Numbered from the stretch's first letter, positions 42,979 through 53,583 are shown. The stretch: 64,000 nt of DNA from Algoriphagus sp. AK58 (GCF_014324365.1 NZ_QEIG01000017.1:36991-100990), one strand, 5' to 3'. Notes: generated by a model from the sequence alone, not told the origin. Numbers and translations: made by a program.

Positions 42979-45083
42979 ACATCAAACGCTCCATAGTGCT
43001 CCGAGTAAGGGTGATCTTCATCCTGGTGGCCTTGGCTGCGTGCGCCATTCCGTATAAGATTGCCGTGGTTCAACTTAAAGAAGGGGAGAAATGGAGAGCA
43101 AAGGCTGAAGAGGTTAATTTCCAATACAGAGAAGTTCCTGCCACACGTGGAAATATCTATGCAGCTGACGGAAGCTTGCTGGCTACTAGCCTACCCTTCT
43201 ATCGAGTTGCCATTGATCCCACTGTGGTAAAAGAAGCCAAGTTCAAAAGCGGGATTGACTCACTTTCCAGATTGTTATCCGGTTTTTATAAAGACAAGTC
43301 CGCTACCGCTTACAGAAGGATGATCCAGGATGCAAGGGGTGATAAAAAGCGGTACCTGGTGCTCAATAGAAAACAAATCGGCTATCAGGAAATGCAAAAA
43401 ATGACCCAATGGCCGATTTTCCGGGAGGGTCGCGCCGGTGGAGGAGTCATTTTTGAAAAAGTTGAAAAGAGATATCGCCCATTCAATTCCTTGGCTAGCC
43501 GTACAGTGGGATTTTTGAATGAAGATGATTATGGTGCCGGTATTGAATACTCCTTTAATACGTACCTAAAGGGAAAAGATGGCAAGGCTTTGTTTCAAAG
43601 GCTGGCAGGAGGAGTGTGGAAGCCACTCTTTGATGCGGATGACATTAAGCCTGAAAACGGATATGATGTCTTCACTACTTTGGATGTCAATATTCAGGAC
43701 ATCGCTGAGACTGCCCTGAGAAGACAGTTGACGGATAGGGATGCTGCTTTTGGATCAGTGATCGTCATGGAAGTGAAGACAGGTCACGTGAAGGCTATGT
43801 CCAACCTTCAGAAGAATAAGAGTGGCGTAGGTTACTCTGAAAGTTATAACTACGCTGTGGGAGATATTGGAAGCACTGAGCCGGGATCTACGTTCAAGCT
43901 GCTTTCTATGTTGGCCCTTCTGGAAGAAAACAAAGTAAGCCCCAATGAACTGATCGAGACAGGAAATGGAGCCCACCGCTTCTACAACCAAACCATGTAC
44001 GATGCCAAGGCAGGTGGATTTGGTACGATTACCGTCAGAGAAGCCTTCGAAAAATCTTCCAACGTAGCCATTTCCAAACTGGTAGATATGCACTTTGGCT
44101 CCAGCCCCTCCAAGTTTATGGCTTACATGGATAAGGTGGGATTGGCTGAACCGTTAAATCTTCAAATCTCCGGAGAAGGAAAACCTTTCTTCAAAAAACC
44201 AGGCTCCAAAAATTGGTATGGAACTTCCCTTCCTTGGATTTCGATCGGATATGAATCCAAGCTTAATCCGATTCACACCTTGGCGCTTTACAATGCCGTG
44301 GCAAATAATGGCACCATGATGAAGCCACTTTTTGTAAGAGCTGTCGGTAATGGCAACCAAATGGTGGAAACTTACTCTCCTCAGGTAGTTCGAAAGCAAA
44401 TTGCTTCCGAAAAAACCATCAAGCAGCTTCAGGATCTTCTCCTTGGGGTGGTAGAAAATGGCACGGCAAAAAACATCAAAAACGAGAATTATAAAATCGC
44501 CGGCAAGACTGGTACCGCACAGAAAATCATTAACGGCAAGTATGTAGAAACCTACTATACCAGCTTTGCAGGCTATTTCCCCGCAGACCGTCCAAAGTAT
44601 AGTATGATCGTAGTGATCGACAGTCCCAAAGGGATCGCTGCTTACGGTGGGGATGTGTCTGCACCGGTTTTCAAAGAAATCGCTGACCGGATTTATGCGT
44701 TGGATATCGAGCTGAATCCTGTCGACCAAACGAAGATTTTCCAAGCTGAAAATCTCCCCTCCAAACTCCCTCAAATAGGGGCTGGAAAAGGGGAGGAGCT
44801 TCAGGGCATTTTTGAGCAACTCGGAATTCCGGCCAAGACCCCTTCTGCCGAAGATTGGATCTCGGCGGCAGTTTCAGAAGATAAAATCAACCTGAAGATC
44901 AATGACACAGAAAAGCCAGTGGTGCCTGATGTGTCTGGAATGCCCTTAAGAGATGCGCTTTTCATTTTGGAAAACAAAGGGCTCAAAGTGAATTACAATG
45001 GAAGAGGTCGGGTAATCGAACAATCGATTACTCCTGGAACCCAACTTACTCCTAATACCACCATTAACCTTGTACTCGGATAG
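42975..45083 (+). CDS. ftsI: Division-specific penicillin-binding transpeptidase (FtsI/PBP3) with PASTA
   Basis: A 702-residue membrane-anchored class B PBP that cross-links septal peptidoglycan. One hydrophobic helix near the N-terminus, a dimerisation region, then the transpeptidase: S305 in EPGSTFKLLS (SxxK), SSNVAISK (SxN) and K511 in AGKTGTAQ (KTG). A C-terminal PASTA domain (VPDVSGMPLRDALFILENKG, about 645-702) is present. The start codon is GTG at 42975, inside the ftsL stop (GTGA), and no nearby ATG fits. Next gene murE follows directly with no gap. Confidence 0.95.
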   Translation: MNIKRSIVLRVRVIFILVALAACAIPYKIAVVQLKEGEKWRAKAEEVNFQYREVPATRGNIYAADGSLLATSLPFYRVAIDPTVVKEAKFKSGIDSLSRLLSGFYKDKSATAYRRMIQDARGDKKRYLVLNRKQIGYQEMQKMTQWPIFREGRAGGGVIFEKVEKRYRPFNSLASRTVGFLNEDDYGAGIEYSFNTYLKGKDGKALFQRLAGGVWKPLFDADDIKPENGYDVFTTLDVNIQDIAETALRRQLTDRDAAFGSVIVMEVKTGHVKAMSNLQKNKSGVGYSESYNYAVGDIGSTEPGSTFKLLSMLALLEENKVSPNELIETGNGAHRFYNQTMYDAKAGGFGTITVREAFEKSSNVAISKLVDMHFGSSPSKFMAYMDKVGLAEPLNLQISGEGKPFFKKPGSKNWYGTSLPWISIGYESKLNPIHTLALYNAVANNGTMMKPLFVRAVGNGNQMVETYSPQVVRKQIASEKTIKQLQDLLLGVVENGTAKNIKNENYKIAGKTGTAQKIINGKYVETYYTSFAGYFPADRPKYSMIVVIDSPKGIAAYGGDVSAPVFKEIADRIYALDIELNPVDQTKIFQAENLPSKLPQIGAGKGEELQGIFEQLGIPAKTPSAEDWISAAVSEDKINLKINDTEKPVVPDVSGMPLRDALFILENKGLKVNYNGRGRVIEQSITPGTQLTPNTTINLVLG

Positions 45084-46547
45084 ATGAACGTGCTGAAGGA
45101 TATATTATATAAGGTATCACTTACTTCTACAATTGGCGACATGGAGCGTCGGGTGAGTGATATTGTTTTTGACAGCCGAAAGGTCAGTGAAAACTCTGCC
45201 TTTGTGGCGGTTCCTGGTACACAAGTGGATGGGCACGACTTTATTCAAACTGCTTTGGAAAAAGGAGCAAGCACCATTGTGTGTGAGCGCCTTCCTGAGC
45301 AAATCAAAGAAGGGGTGACTTATGTCCAAGTGGTGAACTCAGCGAAAGCTCTCGGCATCATGGCATCCAATTTTTATGGGAATCCATCCGATAAGATCAA
45401 AGTCGTGGCAGTCACCGGAACCAACGGTAAAACCACCACCGTCACCTTACTCCATCAGCTTTTTGTGAGCATGGGATATAGCACTGGGCTGCTTTCCACG
45501 GTAGAAAATAAAATTAATGAGGAAGTAATTCCAGCCACTCACACCACACCTGATGCGGTCAGCGTACAGGCATTGCTACGCAAAATGGTCGAGGCAGGCT
45601 GTACCCATTGCTTCATGGAGGCAAGTTCGCATGCCATTGTGCAGGAACGAATCGCCGGGTTGAAATTGGCCGGAGCGGTATTTACCAATATTACCCATGA
45701 TCATCTTGACTACCATGGCACCTTTGATGAATACATCAAAGCCAAGAAAAAGCTTTTCGATGATCTTCCTAAAGATGCCTTTGCCCTAGTCAATGCCGAC
45801 GATAAGCGCGGTATGGTGATGATTCAAAACTGCAAAGGAACCCATCAGACATTCGGGTTGAAATCTGCAGCGGACTTCAAAGCAAAAATCCTATCCAACA
45901 CCCTCGAAGGACTCGAACTCGACATCAATGGCAGACTGACTTGGTTCCGAATGATCGGAGCTTTCAATGCCTACAATCTTCTTGGAGTATTAGGTGTGGC
46001 GGTTCTTTTGGGCGAAGATGAAGAAGAAGTCCTGAGAGAGCTTTCCGGCATCAAAGGAGCCAAAGGACGTTTCGATCGGATTTCGATCGGAGGCATTACC
46101 GCCATCGTGGACTATGCCCATACTCCGGATGCCCTCGACAATGTGCTCAAAACCATCAACGGTGTCCGTACGGGTAATGAACAACTCATCACGGTGGTGG
46201 GCTGCGGAGGAAATCGCGACAAAACCAAACGCCCCGCCATGGCGAAGATCGCCGTGACTGAAAGCACCAAAGCCATTTTTACCTCAGATAACCCACGCTT
46301 CGAAGAGCCGATGGATATCCTTCGGGATATGCAGGCCGGAGTTGGTCCATCTGAGATCAGAAAAACCCTCACCATCGAGGACCGAAGAGAGGCCATCAAG
46401 ACCGCTATCATGCTTTCTCAAAAGGGAGATATTATCCTCATCGCCGGGAAAGGCCATGAGGACTACCAAGAAATCAAAGGAGTAAAGCATCATTTCGATG
46501 ATGCAGAAGTGGTGACCGAATTATTAACCCAACTGACAGGAAACTGA
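45084..46547 (+). CDS. murE: UDP-MurNAc-L-Ala-D-Glu:meso-DAP ligase MurE
   Basis: A 487-residue Mur ligase. The ATP loop TGTNGKTTT is at about residues 112-120, with the TTPDAVSVQ substrate segment and the [15 protein letters not shown] motif. The DNPR motif (D402-R405 in [10 protein letters not shown]) is the known mark for meso-diaminopimelate rather than lysine as the added residue, so this organism should have DAP-type peptidoglycan. It abuts ftsI and lies 1 nt before mraY. Confidence 0.97.
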   Translation: MNVLKDILYKVSLTSTIGDMERRVSDIVFDSRKVSENSAFVAVPGTQVDGHDFIQTALEKGASTIVCERLPEQIKEGVTYVQVVNSAKALGIMASNFYGNPSDKIKVVAVTGTNGKTTTVTLLHQLFVSMGYSTGLLSTVENKINEEVIPATHTTPDAVSVQALLRKMVEAGCTHCFMEASSHAIVQERIAGLKLAGAVFTNITHDHLDYHGTFDEYIKAKKKLFDDLPKDAFALVNADDKRGMVMIQNCKGTHQTFGLKSAADFKAKILSNTLEGLELDINGRLTWFRMIGAFNAYNLLGVLGVAVLLGEDEEEVLRELSGIKGAKGRFDRISIGGITAIVDYAHTPDALDNVLKTINGVRTGNEQLITVVGCGGNRDKTKRPAMAKIAVTESTKAIFTSDNPRFEEPMDILRDMQAGVGPSEIRKTLTIEDRREAIKTAIMLSQKGDIILIAGKGHEDYQEIKGVKHHFDDAEVVTELLTQLTGN

Positions 46548-46548
46548 T

Positions 46549-47760
46549 ATGCTATATCCCATTTTTGACTACCTAGATCGAGTTTTGGACATTCCGGGCA
46601 CCGGGGTGTTTCGGTACATCTCGTTCCGTGCGGGGATGGCGGCAGTGATTTCCCTGATAATTACCATCACTTTCGGACATCATATCATCAATTGGATCCG
46701 AAACAGACAGATCGGGGAGACTGTACGGGATTTGGGCTTGGAAGGACAAAGTCAAAAAAAAGGTACCCCAACCATGGGGGGCTTGATGATGATCGCTGCG
46801 ATCTTAATTCCCACTTTGCTTTTTGCCAATCTCAACAATGTCTACATCATTTTATTGCTGGTCACGACAGTTTGGTTGGGTTTGATCGGGTTTTTGGATG
46901 ATTACATCAAAGTATTCCGCAAAAATAAAGAAGGACTTAAAGGCCGGTTTAAGATTGTAGGTCAGATCGGAATCGGGATTATCGTAGGCGCTACCCTGTA
47001 CTACCATGATGATGTGGTCGTTCGTGAATTTTCTACCCCTGTCTCTGTGGAAAGTGGCGTGGTAGAGACACCAGCATTCCAGGATGTCAAGGCGCTTAAG
47101 ACTACCATTCCTTTTTTCAAGAATAACGAACTCAATTATGAGAACCTCTTGGGATTCCTAGGGGATTCCATGACACCGGTGCTCTACATTTTGGTGGTGA
47201 TTTTCATCATCACTGCCGTATCCAATGGAGCCAATATCACGGATGGTATTGATGGGCTCGCAGCGGGCACTTCGGCCATCATAGGTTTGACAATCGCCAT
47301 TTTCGCTTACCTCAGCGGTAATGCCATCTTCTCTCAGTATCTCAACATCATGTATATCCCCAACTCTGGGGAGCTGGTGATTTTTGCTTCGGCATTTATT
47401 GGCGCCTGTATCGGATTCCTGTGGTACAACGCTTACCCTGCTCAGGTCTTTATGGGAGATACCGGTTCGCTGATGCTGGGCGGAGTGATTGCGGTGTTGG
47501 CTTTGACGCTTCGTAAAGAGCTTTTGATTCCAGTCATGTGCGGGATTTTTCTGGTCGAAAATCTCAGCGTCATGATTCAGGTCAGCTATTTCAAATACAC
47601 CCGAAAGAAATACGGAGAGGGACGCAGGATCTTCTTGATGTCACCTCTGCACCATCATTATCAGAAAAAAGGAATCCACGAAGCCAAGATCGTGACCCGG
47701 TTTTGGATTGTGGGGATCCTTTTGGCAGTCATCACTTTGGCAACCCTAAAGCTCAGATAA
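46549..47760 (+). CDS. mraY: Phospho-N-acetylmuramoyl-pentapeptide transferase MraY
   Basis: A 403-residue membrane enzyme with ten or so helices that moves phospho-MurNAc-pentapeptide to undecaprenyl phosphate (lipid I). Signatures: [28 protein letters not shown] with its DD pair, [12 protein letters not shown] and [12 protein letters not shown] with the triple His. An insertion of about 40 residues after LYYHDD (hydrophilic, about 145-190) is normal for Bacteroidota MraY and makes it longer than the 360 residues common elsewhere. Start 1 nt after murE; murD follows after 6 nt. Confidence 0.97.
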   Translation: MLYPIFDYLDRVLDIPGTGVFRYISFRAGMAAVISLIITITFGHHIINWIRNRQIGETVRDLGLEGQSQKKGTPTMGGLMMIAAILIPTLLFANLNNVYIILLLVTTVWLGLIGFLDDYIKVFRKNKEGLKGRFKIVGQIGIGIIVGATLYYHDDVVVREFSTPVSVESGVVETPAFQDVKALKTTIPFFKNNELNYENLLGFLGDSMTPVLYILVVIFIITAVSNGANITDGIDGLAAGTSAIIGLTIAIFAYLSGNAIFSQYLNIMYIPNSGELVIFASAFIGACIGFLWYNAYPAQVFMGDTGSLMLGGVIAVLALTLRKELLIPVMCGIFLVENLSVMIQVSYFKYTRKKYGEGRRIFLMSPLHHHYQKKGIHEAKIVTRFWIVGILLAVITLATLKLR

Positions 47761-47766
47761 CAAAAC

Positions 47767-49122
47767 ATGAAACAACTAGCCATCCTTGGAGCCGGAGAAA
47801 GCGGATTGGGAGCAGCACTGCTTGCCAAGCGGGAAGGCTATGGAGTTTGGGTTTCGGATTTGGGCACCATCTCGGAGGAAAGAAAGGCCTTGCTCGAGAA
47901 GGCAGGGATTGGTTTTGAAGAGGGCAAGCATGACGAAGAAAAAATTCTTTCCTGCGACCTGATCATCAAAAGCCCGGGAATTCCCGATAAGGCGCCTTTG
48001 GTGAAAAAAGCCCATGAAGAAGGCATTCCGGTCATTGATGAGTTGGAGTTTGCCAGCCACTATTCCGCTGGAAAAGTAATAGCCATCACGGGCACCAATG
48101 GAAAGACGACTACCACATTGCTCACCTACCACCTCCTCAAAGAAGCAGGTTTGGATGTAGGTCTTGCAGGAAATGTCGGAAAAAGTTGGGCTGGACAATT
48201 GGTGGAAAAAGATCATGATTGGTGGGTAATTGAAGTTTCCAGCTTCCAAATCGATGGATTTGAATGCTTCAGACCTCACATCGCGATGTTGACCAACATC
48301 ACCCCGGATCACTTGGATCGATATGACTACCAGCTGGACAATTACATCCTAGCCAAAATGAACCTGTTTAAAATGATGACCGCGAGAGATAAAGCCGTCT
48401 TTTATAAAGAGGATTCTCTTAGCCAAAAAGGTCTTCAGATGAAATCCACTAAGGCTACGGCTTATTGGATTTCACTTCAGGAAAAGCAAGAAAAAGGAGG
48501 TTTCATCGATGGCGAGAAACTTATCCTAAAAGTAGCCCAGAAATCTGCAACTATCCCCGTCAGTGGACTTGCCATTCAGGGAAAGCACAATATTCTGAAC
48601 TCACTCTTCGCCGGTACAGCTTCGCTTATGGCTGGCTTGACTGAAGAGCAGTTGATCGCGGGTTTCAAAACCTTCAAAAATGCCCCTCACCGCATGGAGT
48701 TGATCCGCACGGTCGATGGGGTGCGATTTGTCAATGATAGCAAAGGCACCAATGTGGAATCTACCTACTACGCCTTGGGTAGCTATACTGATCCGATGAT
48801 CTGGATAGCAGGGGGAGTAGATAAGGGAAATGATTACTCGGTGCTCAATGACCTGGTTAGGGATGGGAAGGCCAAGGCATTGATTTGCTTGGGTACAGAT
48901 AATGAGAAGCTCAAGAAAGCATTTGCTGGGATTATTTCCGAAATCAGAGAAACTCAGGATATCCGCGAGGCGGTGGCTTGGGGTCAGGAATTGGCTACAG
49001 AAGGAGAAGTGGTTCTGCTTTCTCCGGCATGTGCCAGCTTCGATTTGTTCAAAAATTACGAAGACCGCGGAGAGCAGTTTCGTGCTGCGGTTTTGGCATT
49101 AAACGAAAAGCAAAAGGTATGA
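47767..49122 (+). CDS. murD: UDP-MurNAc-L-Ala--D-Glu ligase MurD
   Basis: A 451-residue Mur ligase that adds D-glutamate. The N-terminal Rossmann-like domain begins LAILGAGESGLGAALLA, ATP loop [18 protein letters not shown] is at about 107-124, then ISSF-type VIEVSSFQIDGFE, the VNDSKGTN motif and the late SPACASFDLFKNYEDRG motif that is a family mark. Length is normal. Its stop overlaps the ftsW start by 4 nt. Confidence 0.97.
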   Translation: MKQLAILGAGESGLGAALLAKREGYGVWVSDLGTISEERKALLEKAGIGFEEGKHDEEKILSCDLIIKSPGIPDKAPLVKKAHEEGIPVIDELEFASHYSAGKVIAITGTNGKTTTTLLTYHLLKEAGLDVGLAGNVGKSWAGQLVEKDHDWWVIEVSSFQIDGFECFRPHIAMLTNITPDHLDRYDYQLDNYILAKMNLFKMMTARDKAVFYKEDSLSQKGLQMKSTKATAYWISLQEKQEKGGFIDGEKLILKVAQKSATIPVSGLAIQGKHNILNSLFAGTASLMAGLTEEQLIAGFKTFKNAPHRMELIRTVDGVRFVNDSKGTNVESTYYALGSYTDPMIWIAGGVDKGNDYSVLNDLVRDGKAKALICLGTDNEKLKKAFAGIISEIRETQDIREAVAWGQELATEGEVVLLSPACASFDLFKNYEDRGEQFRAAVLALNEKQKV

Positions 49123-50297
49123 ATCACCTGAAGGCATGGATAGACGAGCATTTTAAGGGCGATCCCATCATTTGGGCGATCGTGATCTTGCTGTCTATGT
49201 TCAGCATCCTGGTGGTGTACTCTGCCACAGGTACTTTGGCTTACAAGACGGCCGGAGGAAATACCGAGCTCTACCTGTTCCGTCATTCCTTCTTGGTATT
49301 CCTGTCACTGTTTGTAATGTGGCTTGCCCACAAGATGCCTTATCGCAAATATGCACTTTACGCCAGGTTGTTCATGTACCTGTCTATTCCACTCTTGGCT
49401 GTCACGTACATGTTTGGCTCCAATATCAATGAGGCCAATCGATGGCTGACCATTCCGGTAATCAATCAGGCATTCCAACCTTCAGATTTGGCCAAGCTTT
49501 CTCTGATCGCAGCACTTGCTGCCATGCTGGCCAAGCGTCAAAATAACATTCAGGATTTGACAGGTACTTTGCTTCCGATAATTCTTTCCATCGGAGCCAT
49601 CTGTGCATTGATCGGGATGGCCAATATGTCCACAGCTATTCTCCTGCTCCTGACTTGCCTGCTGATCATGTTTATCGGAAGAGTTCCGGTCAAGCATTTG
49701 GCTTTGGTGGTCATGGTGGGGCTGATGGGCTTGTCTATTGCAGTTCTGACGGGTCAGCGTCGGGAGACTTTCCTCTCCCGTATTGAGTCCTTCATGGAGT
49801 CAAAGAATGACGACAGTAAGATTCCATTCCAGGCAGAACAGTCCTACATCGCGATAGCAACGGGAGGAATTACAGGAAAAGGTCCAGGAAACAGTGACCA
49901 AAGAAATTCACTTCCTCACCCTTATTCTGATTTCATCTACTCCATCATCATCGAGGAATACGGAATGGTGGGAGGAGCAGCGGTGCTTTTCCTCTACCTC
50001 GCACTTCTCTATCGTGGAATGCGAATCGTCGCCAATTCCAACAAGGCCTTTGGAGGATTGCTTTCCGCGGGATTGAGTTTTGCCCTGGTCATTCAAGCCT
50101 TGGTCAATATGGCCGTGGCGGTTGGATTAGGGCCGATTACAGGTCTTCCATTGCCTCTTTTGAGTATGGGAGGAACTTCTTTGATTTTCACCGGAACTGC
50201 CCTGGGGATTATTCTCAGTGTGAGCCGTGGAGATCATCAGGACGAGGCTGTAGCAGCTGAATCCACTAAAGTAAGTAACCGATTACGAACAGCATAA
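49119..50297 (+). CDS. ftsW: Septal peptidoglycan glycosyltransferase FtsW
   Basis: A 392-residue SEDS-family membrane protein with about ten helices that polymerises lipid II at the septum with FtsI. Signatures: FGSNINEANRWLTIP, FQPSDLAKLSLIAALA, GGITGKGPGNSDQRNSLPHPYSDFIYSIIIEEYG and the C-terminal LPLLSMGGTSLIF. The start at 49119 (MNHLKAWIDEHF) overlaps the murD stop by 4 nt; an earlier in-frame start would lie within murD. Followed by murG after 12 nt. Confidence 0.97.
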   Translation: MNHLKAWIDEHFKGDPIIWAIVILLSMFSILVVYSATGTLAYKTAGGNTELYLFRHSFLVFLSLFVMWLAHKMPYRKYALYARLFMYLSIPLLAVTYMFGSNINEANRWLTIPVINQAFQPSDLAKLSLIAALAAMLAKRQNNIQDLTGTLLPIILSIGAICALIGMANMSTAILLLLTCLLIMFIGRVPVKHLALVVMVGLMGLSIAVLTGQRRETFLSRIESFMESKNDDSKIPFQAEQSYIAIATGGITGKGPGNSDQRNSLPHPYSDFIYSIIIEEYGMVGGAAVLFLYLALLYRGMRIVANSNKAFGGLLSAGLSFALVIQALVNMAVAVGLGPITGLPLPLLSMGGTSLIFTGTALGIILSVSRGDHQDEAVAAESTKVSNRLRTA

Positions 50298-50309
50298 ACC
50301 CAAGAAGCC

Positions 50310-51419
50310 ATTAGCGCTCAGTCAACATATCGCATTCTCATCAGCGGTGGAGGCACCGGAGGACACATCTATCCTGCGATCGCCATAGCCAATGCCTGGA
50401 AGGAAAAATATCCTGACAGTGAGATTCTTTTTGTGGGTGCCTTAGGCAAAATGGAAATGCAAAAAGTGCCCGAAGCAGGCTATCCGATCAAAGGACTTCC
50501 TGTGGCAGGACTTCAGAGAAGCCTCTCTTTGGCCAACATGAGCTTTCCTTTCAAACTCTGGAAAAGTTTAAGAATGGCAGCGCAGATTGTAAAGGAATTT
50601 CGTCCGCATGCCGTGGTAGGAGTCGGAGGATATGCAAGTGGACCTGTCCTCTATGCAGCTCAAAATAAGGGAATCCCAACTCTCCTTCAGGAGCAGAATT
50701 CCTACGCAGGTCTGACCAATAAGCTGTTGGCCAAAAAGGCAAACGCTATCTGTGTGGCTTATCCCGAAATGGATAAGTTTTTCCCTGCTGGCAAAATCAA
50801 GATTACCGGAAACCCTGTGCGGAAGGATATCCTGGATTTGTCCGGCAAGAAAGAAAAGGGAATGGAACATTTTGGATTGGCTACAGACCGAAAGACCATT
50901 ATGGTCTTGGGAGGCTCCTTGGGTGCACGTACGCTTAATCAGGCCGTGCTCCAGGATATGCAGAAGCTCCAAGATGCCGGTTATCAGGTCCTTTGGCAAT
51001 GCGGAAAGTTCTATTTCAAGGAAATGCTCGCCAAACTGGAAGAATCTGGTCTGAAGCATATCCATCTGAGAGAGTTCATCCGGGAGATGGACTTGGCCTA
51101 TGCAGTGGCGGATGTGATTGTGTCTAGAGCAGGTGCGCTTTCGGTGTCTGAACTCAGCTTGGTAGGGAAGCCGGTGATTTTCATCCCCTCACCCAACGTG
51201 GCCGAAGATCATCAGACTAAAAACGCCCTGGCTTATGTCACCCATCAGGCAGCAGTCCTGCTGAAAGATGCTGAGGCGGTAGGTCAATTGAAAAATAAAG
51301 TAGATGAGCTCCTCCAGAATGAGGCTTTAGCCAAAACTCTGGGAGAAAATATGAGAAAGCTGGCCAAGCCGGATGCGGCAAAAGCCATTGTCAACGAACT
51401 CGAATTCTTAGTCAAATGA
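50310..51419 (+). CDS. murG: UDP-GlcNAc:lipid I transferase MurG with apparent ATT start
   Basis: A 369-residue glycosyltransferase that makes lipid II. The N-terminal loop YRILISGGGTGGHIYPAIAIA and the C-terminal VIFIPSPNVAEDHQTKNA with donor-site residues are intact. In the reading frame the codons between the ftsW stop (50295-50297) and this loop are ACC CAA GAA GCC ATT AGC GCT CAG TCA ACA; there is no ATG, GTG or TTG before residue 42, where a GTG (50433) would remove the essential glycine loop. ATT at 50310 is the only codon in place for the usual start, giving a full-length protein. The end overlaps murC by 4 nt. Confidence 0.9.
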   Translation: MSAQSTYRILISGGGTGGHIYPAIAIANAWKEKYPDSEILFVGALGKMEMQKVPEAGYPIKGLPVAGLQRSLSLANMSFPFKLWKSLRMAAQIVKEFRPHAVVGVGGYASGPVLYAAQNKGIPTLLQEQNSYAGLTNKLLAKKANAICVAYPEMDKFFPAGKIKITGNPVRKDILDLSGKKEKGMEHFGLATDRKTIMVLGGSLGARTLNQAVLQDMQKLQDAGYQVLWQCGKFYFKEMLAKLEESGLKHIHLREFIREMDLAYAVADVIVSRAGALSVSELSLVGKPVIFIPSPNVAEDHQTKNALAYVTHQAAVLLKDAEAVGQLKNKVDELLQNEALAKTLGENMRKLAKPDAAKAIVNELEFLVK

Positions 51420-52822
51420 CATTCAAAGGAATACATAAGGTCTTTTTCCTCGGTATCGGCGGTATCGGCATGAGTGCCTTGGCCCGTTGGTTCCGTCATG
51501 AGGGATATCCTGTAGCAGGATACGACAAGACTCCTTCTCCTTTGACCGAAGAGTTGGAGAAGGAAGGTATGCTGATCACTTTCGAAGACAAGGTAGATAG
51601 CATTCCGTTTGATTTCACCACTGATCCGGATGAGGTTTTGGTGGTGTGGACACCTGCGATTCCAAAAGACAGTGTGCTGCTCAACTTTTTCCAAGCGCAC
51701 TATCAACTCAAAAAACGCTCAGAAGTCCTCGGTATGATCACCAAGGATTTCTACACCATCGCCGTTGCAGGTACTCACGGAAAGACCAGTACTTCTTCTC
51801 TTGTTGCTCACTTGCTGAAGTCTGCGGGTAAGCCCGTGGCCGCTTTCTTAGGGGGAATCACCCAGAATTACAACAGCAACCTGATCCTTCCGGGAAAATC
51901 AAAAGAGGCAACTCTTGTGGTGGTAGAGGCGGATGAATTTGACCGATCTTTCCTCCGGCTTCATCCTAATGAGGCTGTGGTGACCAGTGCAGATCCTGAT
52001 CATTTGGATATCTATGGGGATGAAGCCACCATTTTGGATGGGTTCAGAGATTTTATTCGATTGGTGGATAAGAAGGGCAAACTCTACCTTCAGACTCATG
52101 CCTGGTTCAGATTGGGAGAAAACGTGAGTTCCGGGGCAGGCATCCGTGAATATGGTCTACGATCTTCCGGTATTCACGCGGAAAACATCATCGCCAAACC
52201 TGGATCGTTCCAGTTTGACTACATCGGTACCAAAGTTCAGATCAAGGGTTTGGAGCTTCTTATTCCAGGTTTTCACAACGTGGAAAACGCCTTGGCCGCC
52301 ATTGCTATCGCCGTGGATCACGGGGTGACCGAAGAGCAAATCCGAGAGGGAATTAAGTCTTTCCGAGGAGTGAAGAGACGTTTTGAAATCCACTCTTCAG
52401 CGCCGGGGCATATTTATATAGATGACTATGCACATCACCCGGAAGAAATTAAGGCTTGCCTGAGTTCAGTGAGAGCGATGTATCCTATGCAAAGGATGAC
52501 GGTCATTTTCCAGCCACATCTTTTCACCCGGACACGGGATTTTGCCGAGGGATTCTCTGAGAGTCTTTCCCTCGCCGACGAAGTGGTGCTATTGGATATC
52601 TATCCTGCCAGAGAATTGCCGATTCCAGGAGTGACTTCTGAGATGCTTTTGGATGGAATTAAGGCTGGTAAGAAGATTTTGATACAAAAAAATCAGGTAA
52701 TGGATTACCTGAATGATTCCCAACCTGAGGTTCTCGTGACTATGGGTGCCGGAGATATTGACCGGTTGATTCCGGGTATTGCCGCATGGATGAATTCAAG
52801 AACTAAACCCAGCCAATCATGA
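51416..52822 (+). CDS. murC: UDP-MurNAc--L-alanine ligase MurC
   Basis: A 468-residue Mur ligase that attaches L-alanine. It opens with VFFLGIGGIGMSALARWF, has the ATP loop VAGTHGKTSTSSLVAHLL (about 118-135), VVEADEFDRSFLRLHP, VDDYAHHPEE-type IDDYAHHPEEIKA and IFQPHLFTRTRDF. These match MurC and exclude Mpl-type ligases because there is no N-terminal YHIIGI-type opening. It overlaps murG and ftsQ by 4 nt each. Length is normal. Confidence 0.97.
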   Translation: MTFKGIHKVFFLGIGGIGMSALARWFRHEGYPVAGYDKTPSPLTEELEKEGMLITFEDKVDSIPFDFTTDPDEVLVVWTPAIPKDSVLLNFFQAHYQLKKRSEVLGMITKDFYTIAVAGTHGKTSTSSLVAHLLKSAGKPVAAFLGGITQNYNSNLILPGKSKEATLVVVEADEFDRSFLRLHPNEAVVTSADPDHLDIYGDEATILDGFRDFIRLVDKKGKLYLQTHAWFRLGENVSSGAGIREYGLRSSGIHAENIIAKPGSFQFDYIGTKVQIKGLELLIPGFHNVENALAAIAIAVDHGVTEEQIREGIKSFRGVKRRFEIHSSAPGHIYIDDYAHHPEEIKACLSSVRAMYPMQRMTVIFQPHLFTRTRDFAEGFSESLSLADEVVLLDIYPARELPIPGVTSEMLLDGIKAGKKILIQKNQVMDYLNDSQPEVLVTMGAGDIDRLIPGIAAWMNSRTKPSQS

Positions 52823-53574
52823 ATAAGAGGAAGCTGAAGAAAGCACTTGGATTAGTAACGCTTTCCCTGGTCTTGGTAGGGTTTATTGGATTTGTGGAAA
52901 AGCAAGTTCAGCTTAAAACGTACCAAGGTCTGGAAATCGACTTGGAAGCTGTAAGCGGGGTCTATTTCGTGGAGGAAAAGGAAATCGAGCGAATTATAGC
53001 TTCGGCATTTCCTGAGCTCAAAGCTGGGCTTCCGCTTGATGAAGTTCCCTTGGCTGCAATTGAGGAAAGATTGCTAGGTCATCCTTTTATCAAATCTGCT
53101 GAAGCTTCAGTGGGCCAAAAAGGGATTGTCAAGACTAGCATCAAACAGCATGAACCTATAGCAAGAATCGCCAGACCAGACGGAGCCGACGGCTACATCA
53201 CCAAGGAAGGATTGATTATACCGACCTCTCCGACTTATACGAGTCGGGTCCTGATTTTGGAAGGGGAATATGCCGAGCAGCTGATGGATCAGGGAAGTAT
53301 GGACACCATGCCCGAACTGATGCCACTGATCCATTTCATCACTCAGGATGAGTTTTGGAATGCTCAGGTGACCGAGCTCGAAATCAATAAAAAGAACGAC
53401 ATACGAATTCACCAGCAAGTGGGGAAGCAGGTGATCGAATTTGGGGACGCACTGGACTTTGAGAGCAAATTCAAGCGTATTGAGGTGCTCTACAAGGAAA
53501 TTTTACCAAGAAAAGGCTGGAATGCTTATGAGCGGATCAGCGTCAAGTTTAAAAATCAAATTGTTTGTGAATAA
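52819..53574 (+). CDS. ftsQ: Cell division protein FtsQ
   Basis: A 251-residue bitopic membrane protein. One N-terminal helix (ALGLVTLSLVLVGFIGFVE at about 9-27), then a POTRA-like and beta domain in the periplasm with LKTYQGLEIDLE and RLLGHPFIKSAEASVGQKG. FtsQ links FtsL/FtsB to the ring. Conservation is low, but the position between murC and ftsA with 4-nt overlap at the start is diagnostic. Confidence 0.92.
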   Translation: MNKRKLKKALGLVTLSLVLVGFIGFVEKQVQLKTYQGLEIDLEAVSGVYFVEEKEIERIIASAFPELKAGLPLDEVPLAAIEERLLGHPFIKSAEASVGQKGIVKTSIKQHEPIARIARPDGADGYITKEGLIIPTSPTYTSRVLILEGEYAEQLMDQGSMDTMPELMPLIHFITQDEFWNAQVTELEINKKNDIRIHQQVGKQVIEFGDALDFESKFKRIEVLYKEILPRKGWNAYERISVKFKNQIVCE

Positions 53575-53583
53575 AGCTTGGAT

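Noticed and set aside
44154..44819. A 221-codon minus-strand open frame inside ftsI
   Set aside because: It is wholly antisense to a conserved essential gene, has no family pattern and simply reflects codon bias of the opposite strand.
50433..51419. MurG starting at the GTG at 50433
   Set aside because: This would delete the glycine-rich loop that all MurG enzymes need; the frame is open and conserved back to 50310.
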